Shown: positions 23,763 to 32,740, counted from the stretch's first letter. The stretch is DNA of 64,000 nt from Oscillospiraceae bacterium (GCA_009785335.1 WQWM01000001.1:62001-126000), one strand, 5' to 3'. The notes: generated by a model from the sequence alone, not told the origin. Made by a program: numbers and translations.

Positions 23763-25607
23763 TCACGCGCCAATCATGTCATAATACCGCCCAAACCAGT
23801 AGGGAAAGGTGTAGACGTAGCAGCTTTCCACCAAGCAGTCTTGCCCCTCGCCGTCATCCCAATCGCGGAACTGATGCGGATTGCGGTCATATTTGGAGAT
23901 GAAACGCTCGTCATCAGGCAGCAAAAAGCCGGTCTCTAAGTAGGCACTTTGGTCAAGGCTATAATTACTGTCACGGTTGCTGCCACGCCACAACCGCACG
24001 GGAATATCATGCCGCACACTCAGGCTGACGTTGGAAGCTAAACGACTTTGCGGGCTTCGATAGAACCAATGCTCCAGCTTTGCCCAGTCGATGGGTTCAT
24101 CCGGGCAAGCAAGATGGAAAGGCAGGTCATAGCCCGGATTGTGCTCGCGGCCAATGCTGCCGCGCCAGCTTTTGAAGCCAGCAGTGAACTTCGCACGCAG
24201 CTCTTCATCCGGCTCAAGCAGCAACAGCAGCCAAAACGCAGTGACTGCCAGCATGTGGTCGCCATACATTATCGACTCAGGCAGATCAACACCTTCGTCT
24301 TGCGCCATGATTTCAAAGCGTTCGGCATGGTGTTGCGGGCGTTCAGCATAACCCTGCGAAATGCACAGGTCATACTCTTCTTTCCACTTGCCTTGCTCGC
24401 CGGCGACGTCCATGGTCACACGCAGATACATGAGATATTGTGCGCTGTTCAGGCAGCTATCAATCCAGCCAATGTCACTTTGGAAATAACGCAGGCTCCA
24501 TTTGCCCCAGGTGGTGGGCCCCCATGGCTCGCTCATTTCGCGGTTGTTGCGCATGAGGTGTTCCATCACGTTGATGCAGGCTTGACGGCTCAGTGCGGCC
24601 AGTTCGAGGTCATCTTCGCCGAGAATTTTGTTCAGGTAATAGAAATGCGCAAAGTGCAAGGTGAGTTCATCGCTGCTGGTGTCGCCTTTATAAGCAATGC
24701 CGAGGTCGCCAATGCCTTCGTCCAGATAAAGCTTGCGCAAGCGGTCGGGTATCAAACTCACGTCATGCGGCGCACTTTTGCCAGCTAGCCCGCGGTCATG
24801 CACAGTCGGTGTGGGCACGATCTGCGCGGTGCCATCGGGCATTTTCCGAAAGAAATAATTGAAGTTGGGCACGGGTTCGTGCGGCGCAAGATAGGTGCGT
24901 GCCACAAAGCCATCACCTCGTGCGGGAATATACGTAAGCAGCAGCATGGCCTCGCTGGCGCGTGTGGCTACTTTTTTGATACGCTGTGTTTCGGGGTGTT
25001 CTGCGCCAAGTTCACGCTTGAGCACGGCATAGTGCATCAGCTCGCCGATGGCAAAGCTGCAACCAAAGCAGCCGTCGTTGTCGCTTTCGTTATAGGGCAG
25101 CGCAGAGCTCATGTCGCGCGGTTTAGCCAGCCAGCGTTGCGTCACCATGCCGCGTCGGTCAACCACATCCAAGGTTTCTTGCAGCAGATGGTTTGCCTTT
25201 TGCTCGGCATCCATCCATTTCATGTCAATGCGTGCTGCGCCGCCTTTGGTCAGCACCCAAAGGCTTTCGTGGATAGTTTCGTCCATGGGCTGCACGGGCA
25301 ACAGGGCAAGCACTTCGTTGTGCGGAATATCCCGTCGTGCGCCGAAGTACATGAGTACGTCAGCTTCAACATGCGCATTGGGATCATAGCGCGTGAGGCC
25401 TGTTTTCGCACCAAACCACACAATGCCATCGCGTGTTGCTGCTTGGCAAGTGTAACCACTGCGTTTGCTGGGCATGGGCAGTTTTACCTGGCTCGTGTTG
25501 GCAGGTTGCATGGTGATGTGATAGAGCTCGTTCGGAATGAGAGGGTCGCCATCAGCATAGAACGTGCAAAAGCGGTTAAGGTGACGCTGCAAGGTGATCT
25601 TCGGCAT
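23763..25607 (-). CDS. Large protein with propeller-like N-terminus and helical toroid-like core, unknown
   Basis: 614 residues from the ATG at 25607 (AAAGGAGC seven bases upstream). The N-terminal part has DGIVWFGAKTGLTRYDP and a second strand block (SLWVLTKGGAARID), resembling blades of a two-component-regulator-type propeller. The middle and C-terminal parts are helix-rich with many Trp, Tyr and acidic residues (NESDNDGCFGCSFAIGELM, WGPTTWGKWSLRYFQSDIGW, GDHMLAVTAFWLL), in the style of (alpha/alpha) toroid sugar-active enzymes. No signal peptide. I do not recognise the family; a cytoplasmic glycan-processing role is a guess. Good promoter at 25638-25666. Confidence 0.7.
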   Translation of the reverse strand: MPKITLQRHLNRFCTFYADGDPLIPNELYHITMQPANTSQVKLPMPSKRSGYTCQAATRDGIVWFGAKTGLTRYDPNAHVEADVLMYFGARRDIPHNEVLALLPVQPMDETIHESLWVLTKGGAARIDMKWMDAEQKANHLLQETLDVVDRRGMVTQRWLAKPRDMSSALPYNESDNDGCFGCSFAIGELMHYAVLKRELGAEHPETQRIKKVATRASEAMLLLTYIPARGDGFVARTYLAPHEPVPNFNYFFRKMPDGTAQIVPTPTVHDRGLAGKSAPHDVSLIPDRLRKLYLDEGIGDLGIAYKGDTSSDELTLHFAHFYYLNKILGEDDLELAALSRQACINVMEHLMRNNREMSEPWGPTTWGKWSLRYFQSDIGWIDSCLNSAQYLMYLRVTMDVAGEQGKWKEEYDLCISQGYAERPQHHAERFEIMAQDEGVDLPESIMYGDHMLAVTAFWLLLLLEPDEELRAKFTAGFKSWRGSIGREHNPGYDLPFHLACPDEPIDWAKLEHWFYRSPQSRLASNVSLSVRHDIPVRLWRGSNRDSNYSLDQSAYLETGFLLPDDERFISKYDRNPHQFRDWDDGEGQDCLVESCYVYTFPYWFGRYYDMIGA

Positions 25608-25637
25608 AGACGTGCTCCTTTGGCTGTAGTATGTCCT

Positions 25638-25666
25638 ATTATACACCATGCGCAGGTTGATGTCAA
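25638..25666 (-). promoter_or_regulatory. Promoter of the gene at 23763-25607
   Basis: TTGACA (25666-25661), 17-bp spacer, TATAAT (25643-25638) on the minus strand, 31 bp before the ATG. Confidence 0.9.
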
Positions 25667-25720
25667 TGCGAAATCATGTTTCGCACCCACAACTTATCCC
25701 GCACATATCATAGAATAATT

Positions 25721-25876
25721 AGAACTCGTATGCACAGCAAGAGGCATTGAATTTGCGAGAGATTTTTTTGCAGTTCAAGGCAAAAATGTGCAGCACTAAC
25801 GTAAGGTGCGGATTTTTAACGCAGAAATGCGAAAAAAGATTCGCGAAGACGATGACTCTGGTTGTGAATACGAGTT
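25721..25876. repeat. 156-bp segment bounded by an 11-bp inverted repeat
   Basis: AGAACTCGTAT (25721-25731) and ATACGAGTTCT (25866-25876) are exact inverted copies bounding most of the gap between the divergent genes at 25607 and 25907. The inside is AT-rich with a short hairpin region and no ORF. It may be a MITE relic or a pair of regulator sites. Otherwise I see nothing in this 299-bp gap apart from the promoter at 25638. Confidence 0.4.
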
Positions 25877-25906
25877 CTTAATGTTATAGCAAGGGGAGGG
25901 TTCGCC

Positions 25907-27697
25907 TTGGAAGAACTGACCGCATTGGCAAGCATGGACGAAAAATCCCGGCAGGCTTTCATCGCGCAGCTGGCAGAAGACCCTGCGTTTCGGCAGGTGA
26001 TTGTTGAAGCGGTGAAACCCGTTGCCGCTGCCGCACAGCAGCTTCCCATCGTGTATCTTGGCGAAGAAGAACACGCCGTGATGACCTCTGATTCTCAGGT
26101 GGATTGCATCAGCCCTATTCTGATGCCCGGCGGCGGCGTTAACGCGACGTTTTATGGCGAAGTAGGCCCCGGTGTGGATAACGTAATCGGCTACGACACC
26201 GATGAACATAATCTGTGGCTTTATCCGTATTCATACCAAGGCACGCGCGGCTATGCCTACTGCTTAATTCGCGGCGTGCCTGCGCCGCATGGTCCAATCG
26301 GAAATATCTCGGCGTCACAAGCCATGCCGGGTGTTGGGGCAACGATACACCGTGCAGTGGCCTTTATTGTTGCCAATGCACCCGCGCCGCCCGACGGCGA
26401 CAGCGAAGGCACCGCACGCTTTTGGAATCTGATCGGCATTGACTGTGGTCGCGGCTGGGATGCCTATGCGATTTCTCAGTTGGCCATTTGGACGCTGTTG
26501 GGACAGATAACACGCAATGGTTTCACGGTGTTGCCGCCCGGCAACCACGCCTGCTTTATGGCTGCGTACAACCGGCTGATGGATGTGGCCGTTGACTATG
26601 CTACCGGCAATCTCAACTGCTCGGCCAGTGGCGGAGCTGGAGGCGGCGCGGGTTGCGGCGGTGATAGCGGCGGTTCGGGCAGCTGTTGCTGTAGCTCTGG
26701 CGGCTCGTCATGCTGCGGCAGCCAGGCCAGTTGCTGCTCAACCATGGTGCCGTTTGGTTGCCAGATTGGGCGCGTCATCTGCTGCAACACAAGTCGGCGA
26801 CCCACAAACACCGATGAAGCTTTTCTCATCTTTGTGGGCTGCCCGAATGATTTGCGCGAACATTGCGGTCGTGTGCTGGTTGGACCGTTTCGTTTGGCGG
26901 CAAGCGGCAGCGGCAGCGTTGAAATCACCCTGACGCCCTGCAATTGCTGTGCCAGCGTGGCCTTTGATGTGGTTGACCACTGCGGCAACCGCATCACACC
27001 TGAGATTTGCAATGAATTTTACATATCGTTCCGTCCGCCCAGCCCCAATTTTTGCTTTGAGCTGTGCGCCGAAATTGAGGTGACCACAACCGCAGTGTAC
27101 TTTTTTCGCGACCCGAGCGGGCTATATCAAAACATGGCAATTCCGCTGCGCCGCCGCATTCGTCGCCGTGCCTGCATTCAAGTCTGCATTGAAATCACTC
27201 CACCAGCACCGCCGCCGCCTGTGCTGCTGCCGCCCCCACCGCCGCCGCCGCCCGACATCACCGTGAACAACAATAACAACAACGATACCAATGCGAACCT
27301 CGACACCAATTCCAGCAACAACAACTCCACCATGCAAACGCTGATGGAAACGCTGCTGTTGAGTTCAATGCTGGGCAACCAACCTGCCCCGCAAGCCGAG
27401 CCGCAGTTGATTCCTGTTCCGCAGCCCTATCCCGTGCCGCAGCCGGTGCCTGTTCCGCAACCTGTGCCTGTGCCGCAGCCGGTTCCCGTGCCACAACCTG
27501 TGCCAGTTGAACACCCAGTGCATGTGCCTTATCCAGATCCTTGCCCGGTGCCCTATCCGGAACCCTGCCCCGTGCCTTATCCGGAGCCCGTGCCTTATCC
27601 GGAGCCAGTGCCCTGCTTTGTTCCACCGCCAGATATCTTTATTTGTCAACCGCCTCCCTGTCCACCCGATTTTGCCAGCATGCTGGGAAACTGGTGA
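25907..27697 (+). CDS. TQXA-type thioester-domain protein, Cys-rich and Pro-rich, no signal peptide
   Basis: 596 residues; TTG start after AAGGGGAGGG. Residues about 45-235 look like a thioester (TQXA) domain: the reactive Cys in RGYAYCLIRG (C119) and the partner Gln in AYAISQLAIW (Q191), 72 residues later. In surface adhesins this Cys-Gln bond reacts with host amines. A Gly/Ser/Cys segment follows (SGSCCCSSGGSSCCGSQ, about 245-280), then a beta-rich Cys domain (280-420), a proline run, an Asn/Asp-rich spacer (NNNNNNDTNANLDTNSSNNN), and Pro-Val-Pro-Gln repeats ending in Cys-Pro motifs. There is no signal peptide or anchor, unlike known TQXA adhesins. Cys-rich and cytosolic in make-up, it could be a spore-coat or exosporium protein. 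Confidence 0.7.
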   Translation: MEELTALASMDEKSRQAFIAQLAEDPAFRQVIVEAVKPVAAAAQQLPIVYLGEEEHAVMTSDSQVDCISPILMPGGGVNATFYGEVGPGVDNVIGYDTDEHNLWLYPYSYQGTRGYAYCLIRGVPAPHGPIGNISASQAMPGVGATIHRAVAFIVANAPAPPDGDSEGTARFWNLIGIDCGRGWDAYAISQLAIWTLLGQITRNGFTVLPPGNHACFMAAYNRLMDVAVDYATGNLNCSASGGAGGGAGCGGDSGGSGSCCCSSGGSSCCGSQASCCSTMVPFGCQIGRVICCNTSRRPTNTDEAFLIFVGCPNDLREHCGRVLVGPFRLAASGSGSVEITLTPCNCCASVAFDVVDHCGNRITPEICNEFYISFRPPSPNFCFELCAEIEVTTTAVYFFRDPSGLYQNMAIPLRRRIRRRACIQVCIEITPPAPPPPVLLPPPPPPPPDITVNNNNNNDTNANLDTNSSNNNSTMQTLMETLLLSSMLGNQPAPQAEPQLIPVPQPYPVPQPVPVPQPVPVPQPVPVPQPVPVEHPVHVPYPDPCPVPYPEPCPVPYPEPVPYPEPVPCFVPPPDIFICQPPPCPPDFASMLGNW

Positions 27698-27811
27698 TAA
27701 AGATTAACACACCTAGCACAAAACTCAAGTGCTTCATAACACGTGAAGATGCCTTGGCTTGCAGCAGCAAATCAGCAACAGCAGGCAAAGTGCAATGCAA
27801 TAACACACAAT

Positions 27812-27852
27812 CCCACCGTTGCGCAAATGTGACGGTGGGTAACTTTTTTTGC
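27812..27852 (+). terminator. Terminator after the thioester-domain gene
   Basis: CCCACCGT (27812-27819) pairs with ACGGTGGG (27832-27839) across 12 nt, followed by TAACTTTTTTT. The preceding about 110 bp hold nothing I can identify. Confidence 0.9.
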
Positions 27853-27870
27853 GTTTTTACAAATTATCTA

Positions 27871-27899
27871 TTGTTTCGGCAAGCGAGATGTGGTATAAT
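27871..27899 (+). promoter_or_regulatory. Promoter of the cvpA-pgsA-clpE unit
   Basis: TTGTTT (27871-27876), 17-bp spacer, TATAAT (27894-27899) preceded by TGG (extended -10). The weak -35 box is compensated by the extended -10. Confidence 0.7.
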
Positions 27900-27929
27900 G
27901 AAATCTAATTATGCAAAAGGGGTGGTTGC

Positions 27930-28607
27930 GTGCTGCTAGATATCGCATTGTTTGTGCTATTTGTGGCGGTGGTATTATGGTCTGCTAAGCGCGGGCTGAT
28001 TGTTACCACGCTGCGCGTGGCTGCGTGGGTGGTGAGCTTTGTGCTGGCGCGCATGTTGGGTAGTATGTTGGCACAGCCACTATACAATGCCATTGCTGCA
28101 CCGCCTATTCGCAACGCCATCGCCGCGAATCTCGACCCGGTGATGCAAAACGATGCCGTGCAAAGCGCACAGCAGCTGTTGGTGAGCATCCCCAATTTTT
28201 TCTTGCAATTGGCACAGCGCACTGGCGGGGTGACGCAGGAATATCTGCTAGACAACGCTGCCACACAACCTTTTGATGCGCAATCCGCGGCCTATGCACT
28301 GGAACAAAGCGTGATTGCACCTGTGGGTGTTGCGGTGTTTCAGTTTGTGTTGACCCTGCTGGGGTTCGTTGCACTCATGCTCATCTGCCGTCTGGTGGTG
28401 CACAAGCTGGCCAAAGTGCGCAAGTTGCCGGTGATTCGCCAGTTCGACGGTGTGCTGGGTGGAGTTGCAGGCTTGCTCAAAGGCGCATTATTGGTGGCCA
28501 TTGCGGTGTTGTTGGTGCAATTGATCGCAGCACTTGCCAACCAGGATGGCGCGTTTGTGCAACAAGTAGACAGCTCAATTGTTGTGTCGTGGCTAAGCTG
28601 GGCTTAA
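27930..28607 (+). CDS. CvpA-family membrane protein
   Basis: 225 residues; GTG start after AAAAGGGGTGG. Four membrane segments with the family's early motif LFVLFVAVVLWSAKRGLIVT (variant of G-x-xRG) and a C-terminal GVLGGVAGLLKGALLVAIAV. CvpA relatives are linked to colicin V secretion in E. coli and to envelope and stress roles elsewhere; the exact function is not settled. An extra loop between TM2 and TM3 carries the region with NFFLQLAQRTGG. pgsA follows after 35 bp. Confidence 0.85.
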   Translation: MLLDIALFVLFVAVVLWSAKRGLIVTTLRVAAWVVSFVLARMLGSMLAQPLYNAIAAPPIRNAIAANLDPVMQNDAVQSAQQLLVSIPNFFLQLAQRTGGVTQEYLLDNAATQPFDAQSAAYALEQSVIAPVGVAVFQFVLTLLGFVALMLICRLVVHKLAKVRKLPVIRQFDGVLGGVAGLLKGALLVAIAVLLVQLIAALANQDGAFVQQVDSSIVVSWLSWA

Positions 28608-28642
28608 CTGCCCGCGAACATAAAATCACGAGGAGAACTGAC

Positions 28643-29275
28643 ATGAAGAAATTTTTCACCATCCCAAACATCATCTCCATCATCCGTATTTTGATGATTC
28701 CGCTGATCATCTGGACATTCTTGGTGCAGCAATACCGTGTGGCAGCGTTGATTATCGTGATTTTGTCGGGCATTACCGACAAGCTTGACGGTTATTTTGC
28801 CCGCAAGTTCGGTCAAGTGACCGAAAGCGGCAAAATGCTTGATCCCGTGGCCGACAAGCTGACACAAATGGCCCTTTGCGCCATGATGTTTGTGGCACTT
28901 TCGGAAACCGAACAGCAATGGGCCACCTTTGTGGCTTGGGTGTTTGTGGGCTACATTGCCAAAGAAATTTTCATGCTGCTGTTTGCGCTGACGATGCTGA
29001 TACTGAAAAAACGTCCCGCTGCTGCAGAGTTTTGGGGCAAGTTGGCCACCGTGGTGTTCTATGTGGTGATGAGCTTGTTCATCTTGGCCGCACCCGAAAT
29101 CGGCATTTTAGCCTACCATTTTGATGGTCTTGCCATGCCGGAAATGGCAGCCAATGTGCTGGCGGTGATTACCCTGGTGTTGACCATCGTAGCCTTCTTG
29201 AGCTATATCCCTGATACCTATCGCAAATTTGTTAAGGATGCGAAACAAGCAGAGGAAGTTAAGGAAGAAAATTAA
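28643..29275 (+). CDS. pgsA: CDP-alcohol phosphatidyltransferase (phosphatidylglycerophosphate synthase)
   Basis: 210 residues from the ATG at 28643 (GAGGAG upstream). It transfers phosphatidyl from CDP-diacylglycerol, most likely to glycerol-3-phosphate, the first step to phosphatidylglycerol. The catalytic motif D-x2-DG-x2-AR-x8-G-x3-D-x3-D is complete as DKLDGYFARKFGQVTESG...DPVAD. About five or six membrane segments. The start IPNIISIIRI is typical of PgsA. Other CDP-alcohol enzymes share the motif, so glycerol-3-phosphate as acceptor is the likeliest but not the only option. Confidence 0.88.
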   Translation: MKKFFTIPNIISIIRILMIPLIIWTFLVQQYRVAALIIVILSGITDKLDGYFARKFGQVTESGKMLDPVADKLTQMALCAMMFVALSETEQQWATFVAWVFVGYIAKEIFMLLFALTMLILKKRPAAAEFWGKLATVVFYVVMSLFILAAPEIGILAYHFDGLAMPEMAANVLAVITLVLTIVAFLSYIPDTYRKFVKDAKQAEEVKEEN

Positions 29276-29296
29276 GACTTAGAAGGAATGAGTAAA

Positions 29297-31588
29297 ATGC
29301 CACAACCCACCTGCACGCGCTGCCGGGAACAACCGGCAATGCTGTTTGTTAACCAAATCGAAGGCACACGTCAAGTGCAAAAGGCACTGTGCGTGCGCTG
29401 CGCGTTGCAGTTGAACATTGGCCCGATTAAATCGCTGTTGCACAGCATGGGTTATGAAGAAGACGGCGAGGCCTTGGAAGAGCTGCTGGAAGATGATAAT
29501 GCCTTCCACGAGATGCTGGGTGCGATGCCGGGAGTGACTGCCATGCCGGGCGAGTTTGGTGCCTTGCCTGCACGAGACGATGACGCGGACGAGTCGCCTG
29601 TGATTAAACCTGTGGGGCGTGAGCCGGTGAGTGTGGGTGCAAGCAAGCAGCGCAAAGGCAAGAAAAATGTGGATAAATCCCGCCGCTATCTGTCGCAGTT
29701 TTGCACAGACTTAACCGCACGTGCCCGCGATGGCAAGCTTGACCGCGTGATTGGCCGTGACGATGAAATTGCCCGCAGCATGCAAATTCTGTGCCGCCGC
29801 AGCAAGAATAATCCCTGTCTCATCGGCGAACCCGGTGTGGGCAAAACTGCCATCGCTGAGGGGCTTGCACAGCGCATTGCCGCCGGCGAAGTTCCCATGC
29901 GCCTGATTGACAAAGAAATTCAATTGCTGGATATGACTTCCATGGTTGCCGGCACGCAATACCGCGGGCAGTTCGAGGCACGCATCAAAGGCCTGATTGA
30001 AGAAGTGAAAACCGCAGGCAACATCATCTTGTTTATCGACGAAGTGCACACCTTGGTGGGCGCGGGCGATGCTGAAGGAGCCATGAACGCCGCGAACATC
30101 CTCAAGCCTGCATTGTCGCGCGGCGAAGTGCAAATTATCGGTGCGACTACGTTCACCGAATATCGTAAATACATTGAAAAAGATAGCGCGCTTGAGCGCC
30201 GCTTGCAGCCGGTGAAGGTGGAGGAACCCTCCATTGAAGACACCGTGCGCATGCTGGCAGGCGTGAAGAGCTATTACGAAGATTTTCACCGCGTAAAAGT
30301 TGGCGACAGCATCATTCGCAAAGCCGTGGTGCTCAGCGAACGATATATCAGCGACCGCTTTTTGCCCGACAAAGCCATTGATTTGCTGGACGAAGCCTGC
30401 ACCTGCGCTAACCTGCGCAACAAAGCCATTGATGACTGCGAACGCACGCGGCGGCATATTCAAAAGCTGCTGGAGCAACAGCAGAAACTCATGGACCAAC
30501 CCGAACCTGACTATGAGAAAATCAGCGAAATCCGCAGTGAGGCCATCCGTGAAGAAGCGCGTGTGGCTGCCATGAAAGAGCAAGCTGAGGATAACCTAGT
30601 GACGGAAGATGATTTAGCGCGGGTCATTCAATTGTGGACAGGCGTGCCAGCGCAGAAAATCATCGAAAGCGACATGCGCCGTCTGTGCGGCATGGAAGAA
30701 GCCCTGCAAGCACACATTATTGGGCAGGACGAAGCCGTGGCAGCCGTGGCCTGTGCCATTCGCCGCAGCCGCGTGCAAATTAGCCCGCAACGCCGCCCAG
30801 CCTCGTTTATCTTTGTTGGTCCCACCGGCGTGGGCAAAACCGAGCTGGTCAAACGCTTGGCCGCCGAATTGTTCGACAAACCCGATGCACTCATTCGCCT
30901 AGATATGAGCGAGTTCATGGAAAAACACGCGGTGTCACGCATCATTGGCTCGCCGCCGGGTTATGTGGGCTATGACGACGCCGGGCAGTTAACCGAGAAA
31001 GTGCGTCGCCGACCCTACAGCATTGTGCTGTTTGACGAAATTGAAAAAGCACACCCCGATGTTATGAACATCTTGCTGCAAATTCTCGACGAAGGCCGCA
31101 TTCACGATGCGCAAGGCCGCGATGTGGACTTTGCCAGCACGGTGATTATCATGACCAGCAACGCCGGCAGCGAACGCCGCGATGCCGCGCTGGGCTTTGG
31201 ACAAACCAAAGCTGCCTTCACGCAAGACCGCGCACAAAAAGCTTTGAAAGACTTCTTGCGGCCAGAATTTTTGGGTCGTGTGGATGAAATCATCTACTTC
31301 CGTGACTTGAACGCGGAGGACTTCGTAAAAATCGCGCTGCTGCATCTGGAAGAATTACGCGAGTCGCTGCTGGAAAAAGGCATTGTGTTCACATGGAGCG
31401 AGCAAGCCGTGCGGGTGATTGCCGAACAAGCCGCCCAAGGCAGCCGCGGTGCGCGTGACCTGCGCAATGCACTGCGCCGCCGTGTGGAGGATCCCATTAC
31501 CGCGCAAATTGTGCAGGCGGTGGACGGCGGGCTGAGCCAAGTTGCGCTGAGCGAAGACGCAGGCGACGTGCTTGTGGTGGGCGTGTGA
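29297..31588 (+). CDS. Clp ATPase, ClpE-like (N-terminal zinc finger, two AAA+ modules)
   Basis: 763 residues from the ATG at 29297; an ATG three codons earlier is only one base from AGAAGG. HSP100 unfoldase that feeds substrates to ClpP. The N-terminus has CTRC (6-9) and CVRC (32-35), a four-Cys zinc finger as in ClpE. AAA-1 has GEPGVGKT and FIDEVHT; a short coiled middle domain follows; AAA-2 has [16 protein letters not shown] and [13 protein letters not shown] in the AAA-2 region matches the ClpP-binding loop type. No ClpC-type Clp_N repeats. It lies 21 bp after pgsA. CtsR or McsA are not nearby. Confidence 0.9.
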   Translation: MPQPTCTRCREQPAMLFVNQIEGTRQVQKALCVRCALQLNIGPIKSLLHSMGYEEDGEALEELLEDDNAFHEMLGAMPGVTAMPGEFGALPARDDDADESPVIKPVGREPVSVGASKQRKGKKNVDKSRRYLSQFCTDLTARARDGKLDRVIGRDDEIARSMQILCRRSKNNPCLIGEPGVGKTAIAEGLAQRIAAGEVPMRLIDKEIQLLDMTSMVAGTQYRGQFEARIKGLIEEVKTAGNIILFIDEVHTLVGAGDAEGAMNAANILKPALSRGEVQIIGATTFTEYRKYIEKDSALERRLQPVKVEEPSIEDTVRMLAGVKSYYEDFHRVKVGDSIIRKAVVLSERYISDRFLPDKAIDLLDEACTCANLRNKAIDDCERTRRHIQKLLEQQQKLMDQPEPDYEKISEIRSEAIREEARVAAMKEQAEDNLVTEDDLARVIQLWTGVPAQKIIESDMRRLCGMEEALQAHIIGQDEAVAAVACAIRRSRVQISPQRRPASFIFVGPTGVGKTELVKRLAAELFDKPDALIRLDMSEFMEKHAVSRIIGSPPGYVGYDDAGQLTEKVRRRPYSIVLFDEIEKAHPDVMNILLQILDEGRIHDAQGRDVDFASTVIIMTSNAGSERRDAALGFGQTKAAFTQDRAQKALKDFLRPEFLGRVDEIIYFRDLNAEDFVKIALLHLEELRESLLEKGIVFTWSEQAVRVIAEQAAQGSRGARDLRNALRRRVEDPITAQIVQAVDGGLSQVALSEDAGDVLVVGV

Positions 31589-31600
31589 GTAATTTTTAGC

Positions 31601-31629
31601 TTGACAAATATTCAAAAATATGTTATGAT
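31601..31629 (+). promoter_or_regulatory. Promoter of the two small genes at 31713-32358
   Basis: TTGACA (31601-31606), 17-bp spacer, TATGAT (31624-31629), with TGT before the -10 box. Confidence 0.85.
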
Positions 31630-31656
31630 AAGACATCCTAGGGATATTATCGTGCA

Positions 31657-31670
31657 ACTATGCGCATAGT
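31657..31670 (+). promoter_or_regulatory. Palindrome in the 5' leader, possible operator
   Basis: ACTATGCGCATAGT is a perfect 14-bp palindrome about 20 bp downstream of the predicted transcription start. It could bind a dimeric repressor or fold as a hairpin near the ribosome binding site. Confidence 0.4.
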
Positions 31671-31712
31671 ATGCCTAGAGGTGATATGTAAATGAAAAAA
31701 AGGAGGCAACCA

Positions 31713-31982
31713 ATGAGCACAGATACATTGACGATGAATGTTGCCCGCCAAACAGTTGCCGCAAAAGCTTGGCAAAATATTATTGCGCCACTGGAATTAC
31801 TTCAAGTGAAAATGGAAGCAAGATTGCAGGGCGAAGAACTTAGCGAAAACGAGTTGGTACTACGAGCATTGCAACAGGAAAACAACAGACTGGAGTTGCA
31901 GCAAAGATATTTGGCTGCGCTGGCGGTAGCTATGATGTATGAAAAGCACATTAAGACAGCGAGGGATTCCGCGGATGAATGA
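31713..31982 (+). CDS. Small helical protein, unknown
   Basis: 89 residues from the ATG at 31713, which has a perfect AAAGGAGG upstream. Predicted all-helical, with a coiled-coil-like middle (ALQQENNRLELQQRYLAALAV). No membrane segment or known motif. The stop codon overlaps the next gene's start (ATGAATGA), so the pair is translated together. AT-richer than its surroundings, perhaps acquired. Confidence 0.6.
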   Translation: MSTDTLTMNVARQTVAAKAWQNIIAPLELLQVKMEARLQGEELSENELVLRALQQENNRLELQQRYLAALAVAMMYEKHIKTARDSADE

Positions 31983-32358
31983 GAATGAATTGCTTTCAAA
32001 GGAAAACACTGAAAACGATAAAACGCCAGAAGAAATTGATGGCATGCCAATGGAATTTCATCAATTTACGCAACAGGCGATGCATTTTATGATGAGGTCA
32101 GAGACTGCGGAACATCCTCTTGTCAAACACCTTACGCCCGAGCATATTACGCAAACAATCAAGAATGATGATAAAAAAGATTTGCGTAAATTTTGGTTGA
32201 CGATAATTTTAGCTGTCTTTGCACTTGTAATCCTTGGTTTTGTCGTGCTTGTATTCAGAGAACAACCAGATATTTTGATTCCTGTCTTGACTTTGTTATT
32301 TGGTAGCGGACTTGGTTTCGGCGGTGGCTATGGTATAGGAAAATCAAAACGCGGATAA
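31975..32358 (+). CDS. Small membrane protein with glycine-rich C-terminus, unknown
   Basis: 127 residues from the ATG at 31975 inside the end of the previous gene. A soluble acidic N-terminus (about 1-80; EHPLVKHLTPEHITQTIKND) is followed by two membrane segments: FWLTIILAVFALVILGFVVL and a Gly-rich one (LTLLFGSGLGFGGGYGIGK). Gly-rich terminal helices often pack tightly or oligomerise. The N-terminal part recalls DUF2335-like proteins only faintly. With the 89-residue partner it forms a two-gene unit, possibly a toxin-antitoxin or membrane-stress pair; unproven. Confidence 0.6.
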   Translation: MNENELLSKENTENDKTPEEIDGMPMEFHQFTQQAMHFMMRSETAEHPLVKHLTPEHITQTIKNDDKKDLRKFWLTIILAVFALVILGFVVLVFREQPDILIPVLTLLFGSGLGFGGGYGIGKSKRG

Positions 32359-32362
32359 AATA

Positions 32363-32391
32363 TAAGCACCCCCGAAGGGGGTGCTTAGTTT
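32363..32391 (+). terminator. Terminator between the small membrane gene and spoVM (convergent)
   Basis: TAAGCACCCCC / GGGGGTGCTTA, 11-bp stem with a GAA loop, then GTTTAT. A strong stem but a short T run. Confidence 0.7.
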
Positions 32392-32396
32392 ATGTA

Positions 32397-32480
32397 CTAT
32401 TCTTCGTCCTTTTTGATTTTGAACAACAGCCGTAAAATCCCGCTCAAGGCTTTGGGACTGCGCACAACAACAACCTTCAT
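32397..32480 (-). CDS. spoVM: Stage V sporulation protein M
   Basis: 27 residues. RSPKALSGILRLLFKIKK corresponds to the amphipathic helix of SpoVM, with the family's conserved Pro, Gly and Leu pattern (B. subtilis SpoVM is 26 residues with KLPKFLGGIVRA). SpoVM recognises the convex forespore membrane and tethers SpoIVA to start coat assembly. A near-perfect AAAGGAGG sits upstream of the ATG. It follows the 52-residue membrane protein gene by 19 bp. Too short for usual gene callers. Confidence 0.88.
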   Translation of the reverse strand: MKVVVVRSPKALSGILRLLFKIKKDEE

Positions 32481-32499
32481 GGATACCTCCTTTGTTCAG

Positions 32500-32658
32500 T
32501 TAACGGTTCATACGCAAAAATAGCAACACAGTGGCGGCGACCGCCATGCACAACAACACAACTGCAAGCCACGGCAACAGCAATGCTAACGCCAGGCCTG
32601 CAAAAAACGCAGCCGCCAACAAATTCCTGCCGCACGGCAGCCGCGAGTATCCGCGCAT
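32500..32658 (-). CDS. Small membrane protein upstream of spoVM
   Basis: 52 residues: a short polar start (MRGYSRLPCGRN), then one long or two closely packed membrane helices (LLAAAFFAGLALALLLPWLA...AVAATVLLFL), ending LRMNR. AAAGGAG is well placed before the ATG at 32658. Same strand as spoVM and 19 bp away, so probably co-transcribed and perhaps sporulation-specific. No family recognised. Confidence 0.7.
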   Translation of the reverse strand: MRGYSRLPCGRNLLAAAFFAGLALALLLPWLAVVLLCMAVAATVLLFLRMNR

Positions 32659-32740
32659 GGTCGTTCTCCTTTCCGTAATATGGTGCTATTTCATCTTATT
32701 CACGCCGGGGAAAAGGGGTGAAATTTTTTCAAAAAACATA

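Noticed and set aside
24048-25718. Long plus-strand ORFs opposite the gene at 23763-25607
   Set aside because: The minus frame has promoter, AAAGGAG start and protein-like composition; the plus frames do not.
27400-27620. Repeat array near the end of the thioester-domain gene as CRISPR
   Set aside because: It encodes Pro-Val-Pro-Gln repeats in frame, with irregular spacing and no unique spacers.
29711-30583. Minus-strand ORF of 290 codons opposite the Clp ATPase
   Set aside because: Shadow of the AAA+ gene; Phe/His-rich and without start signals.
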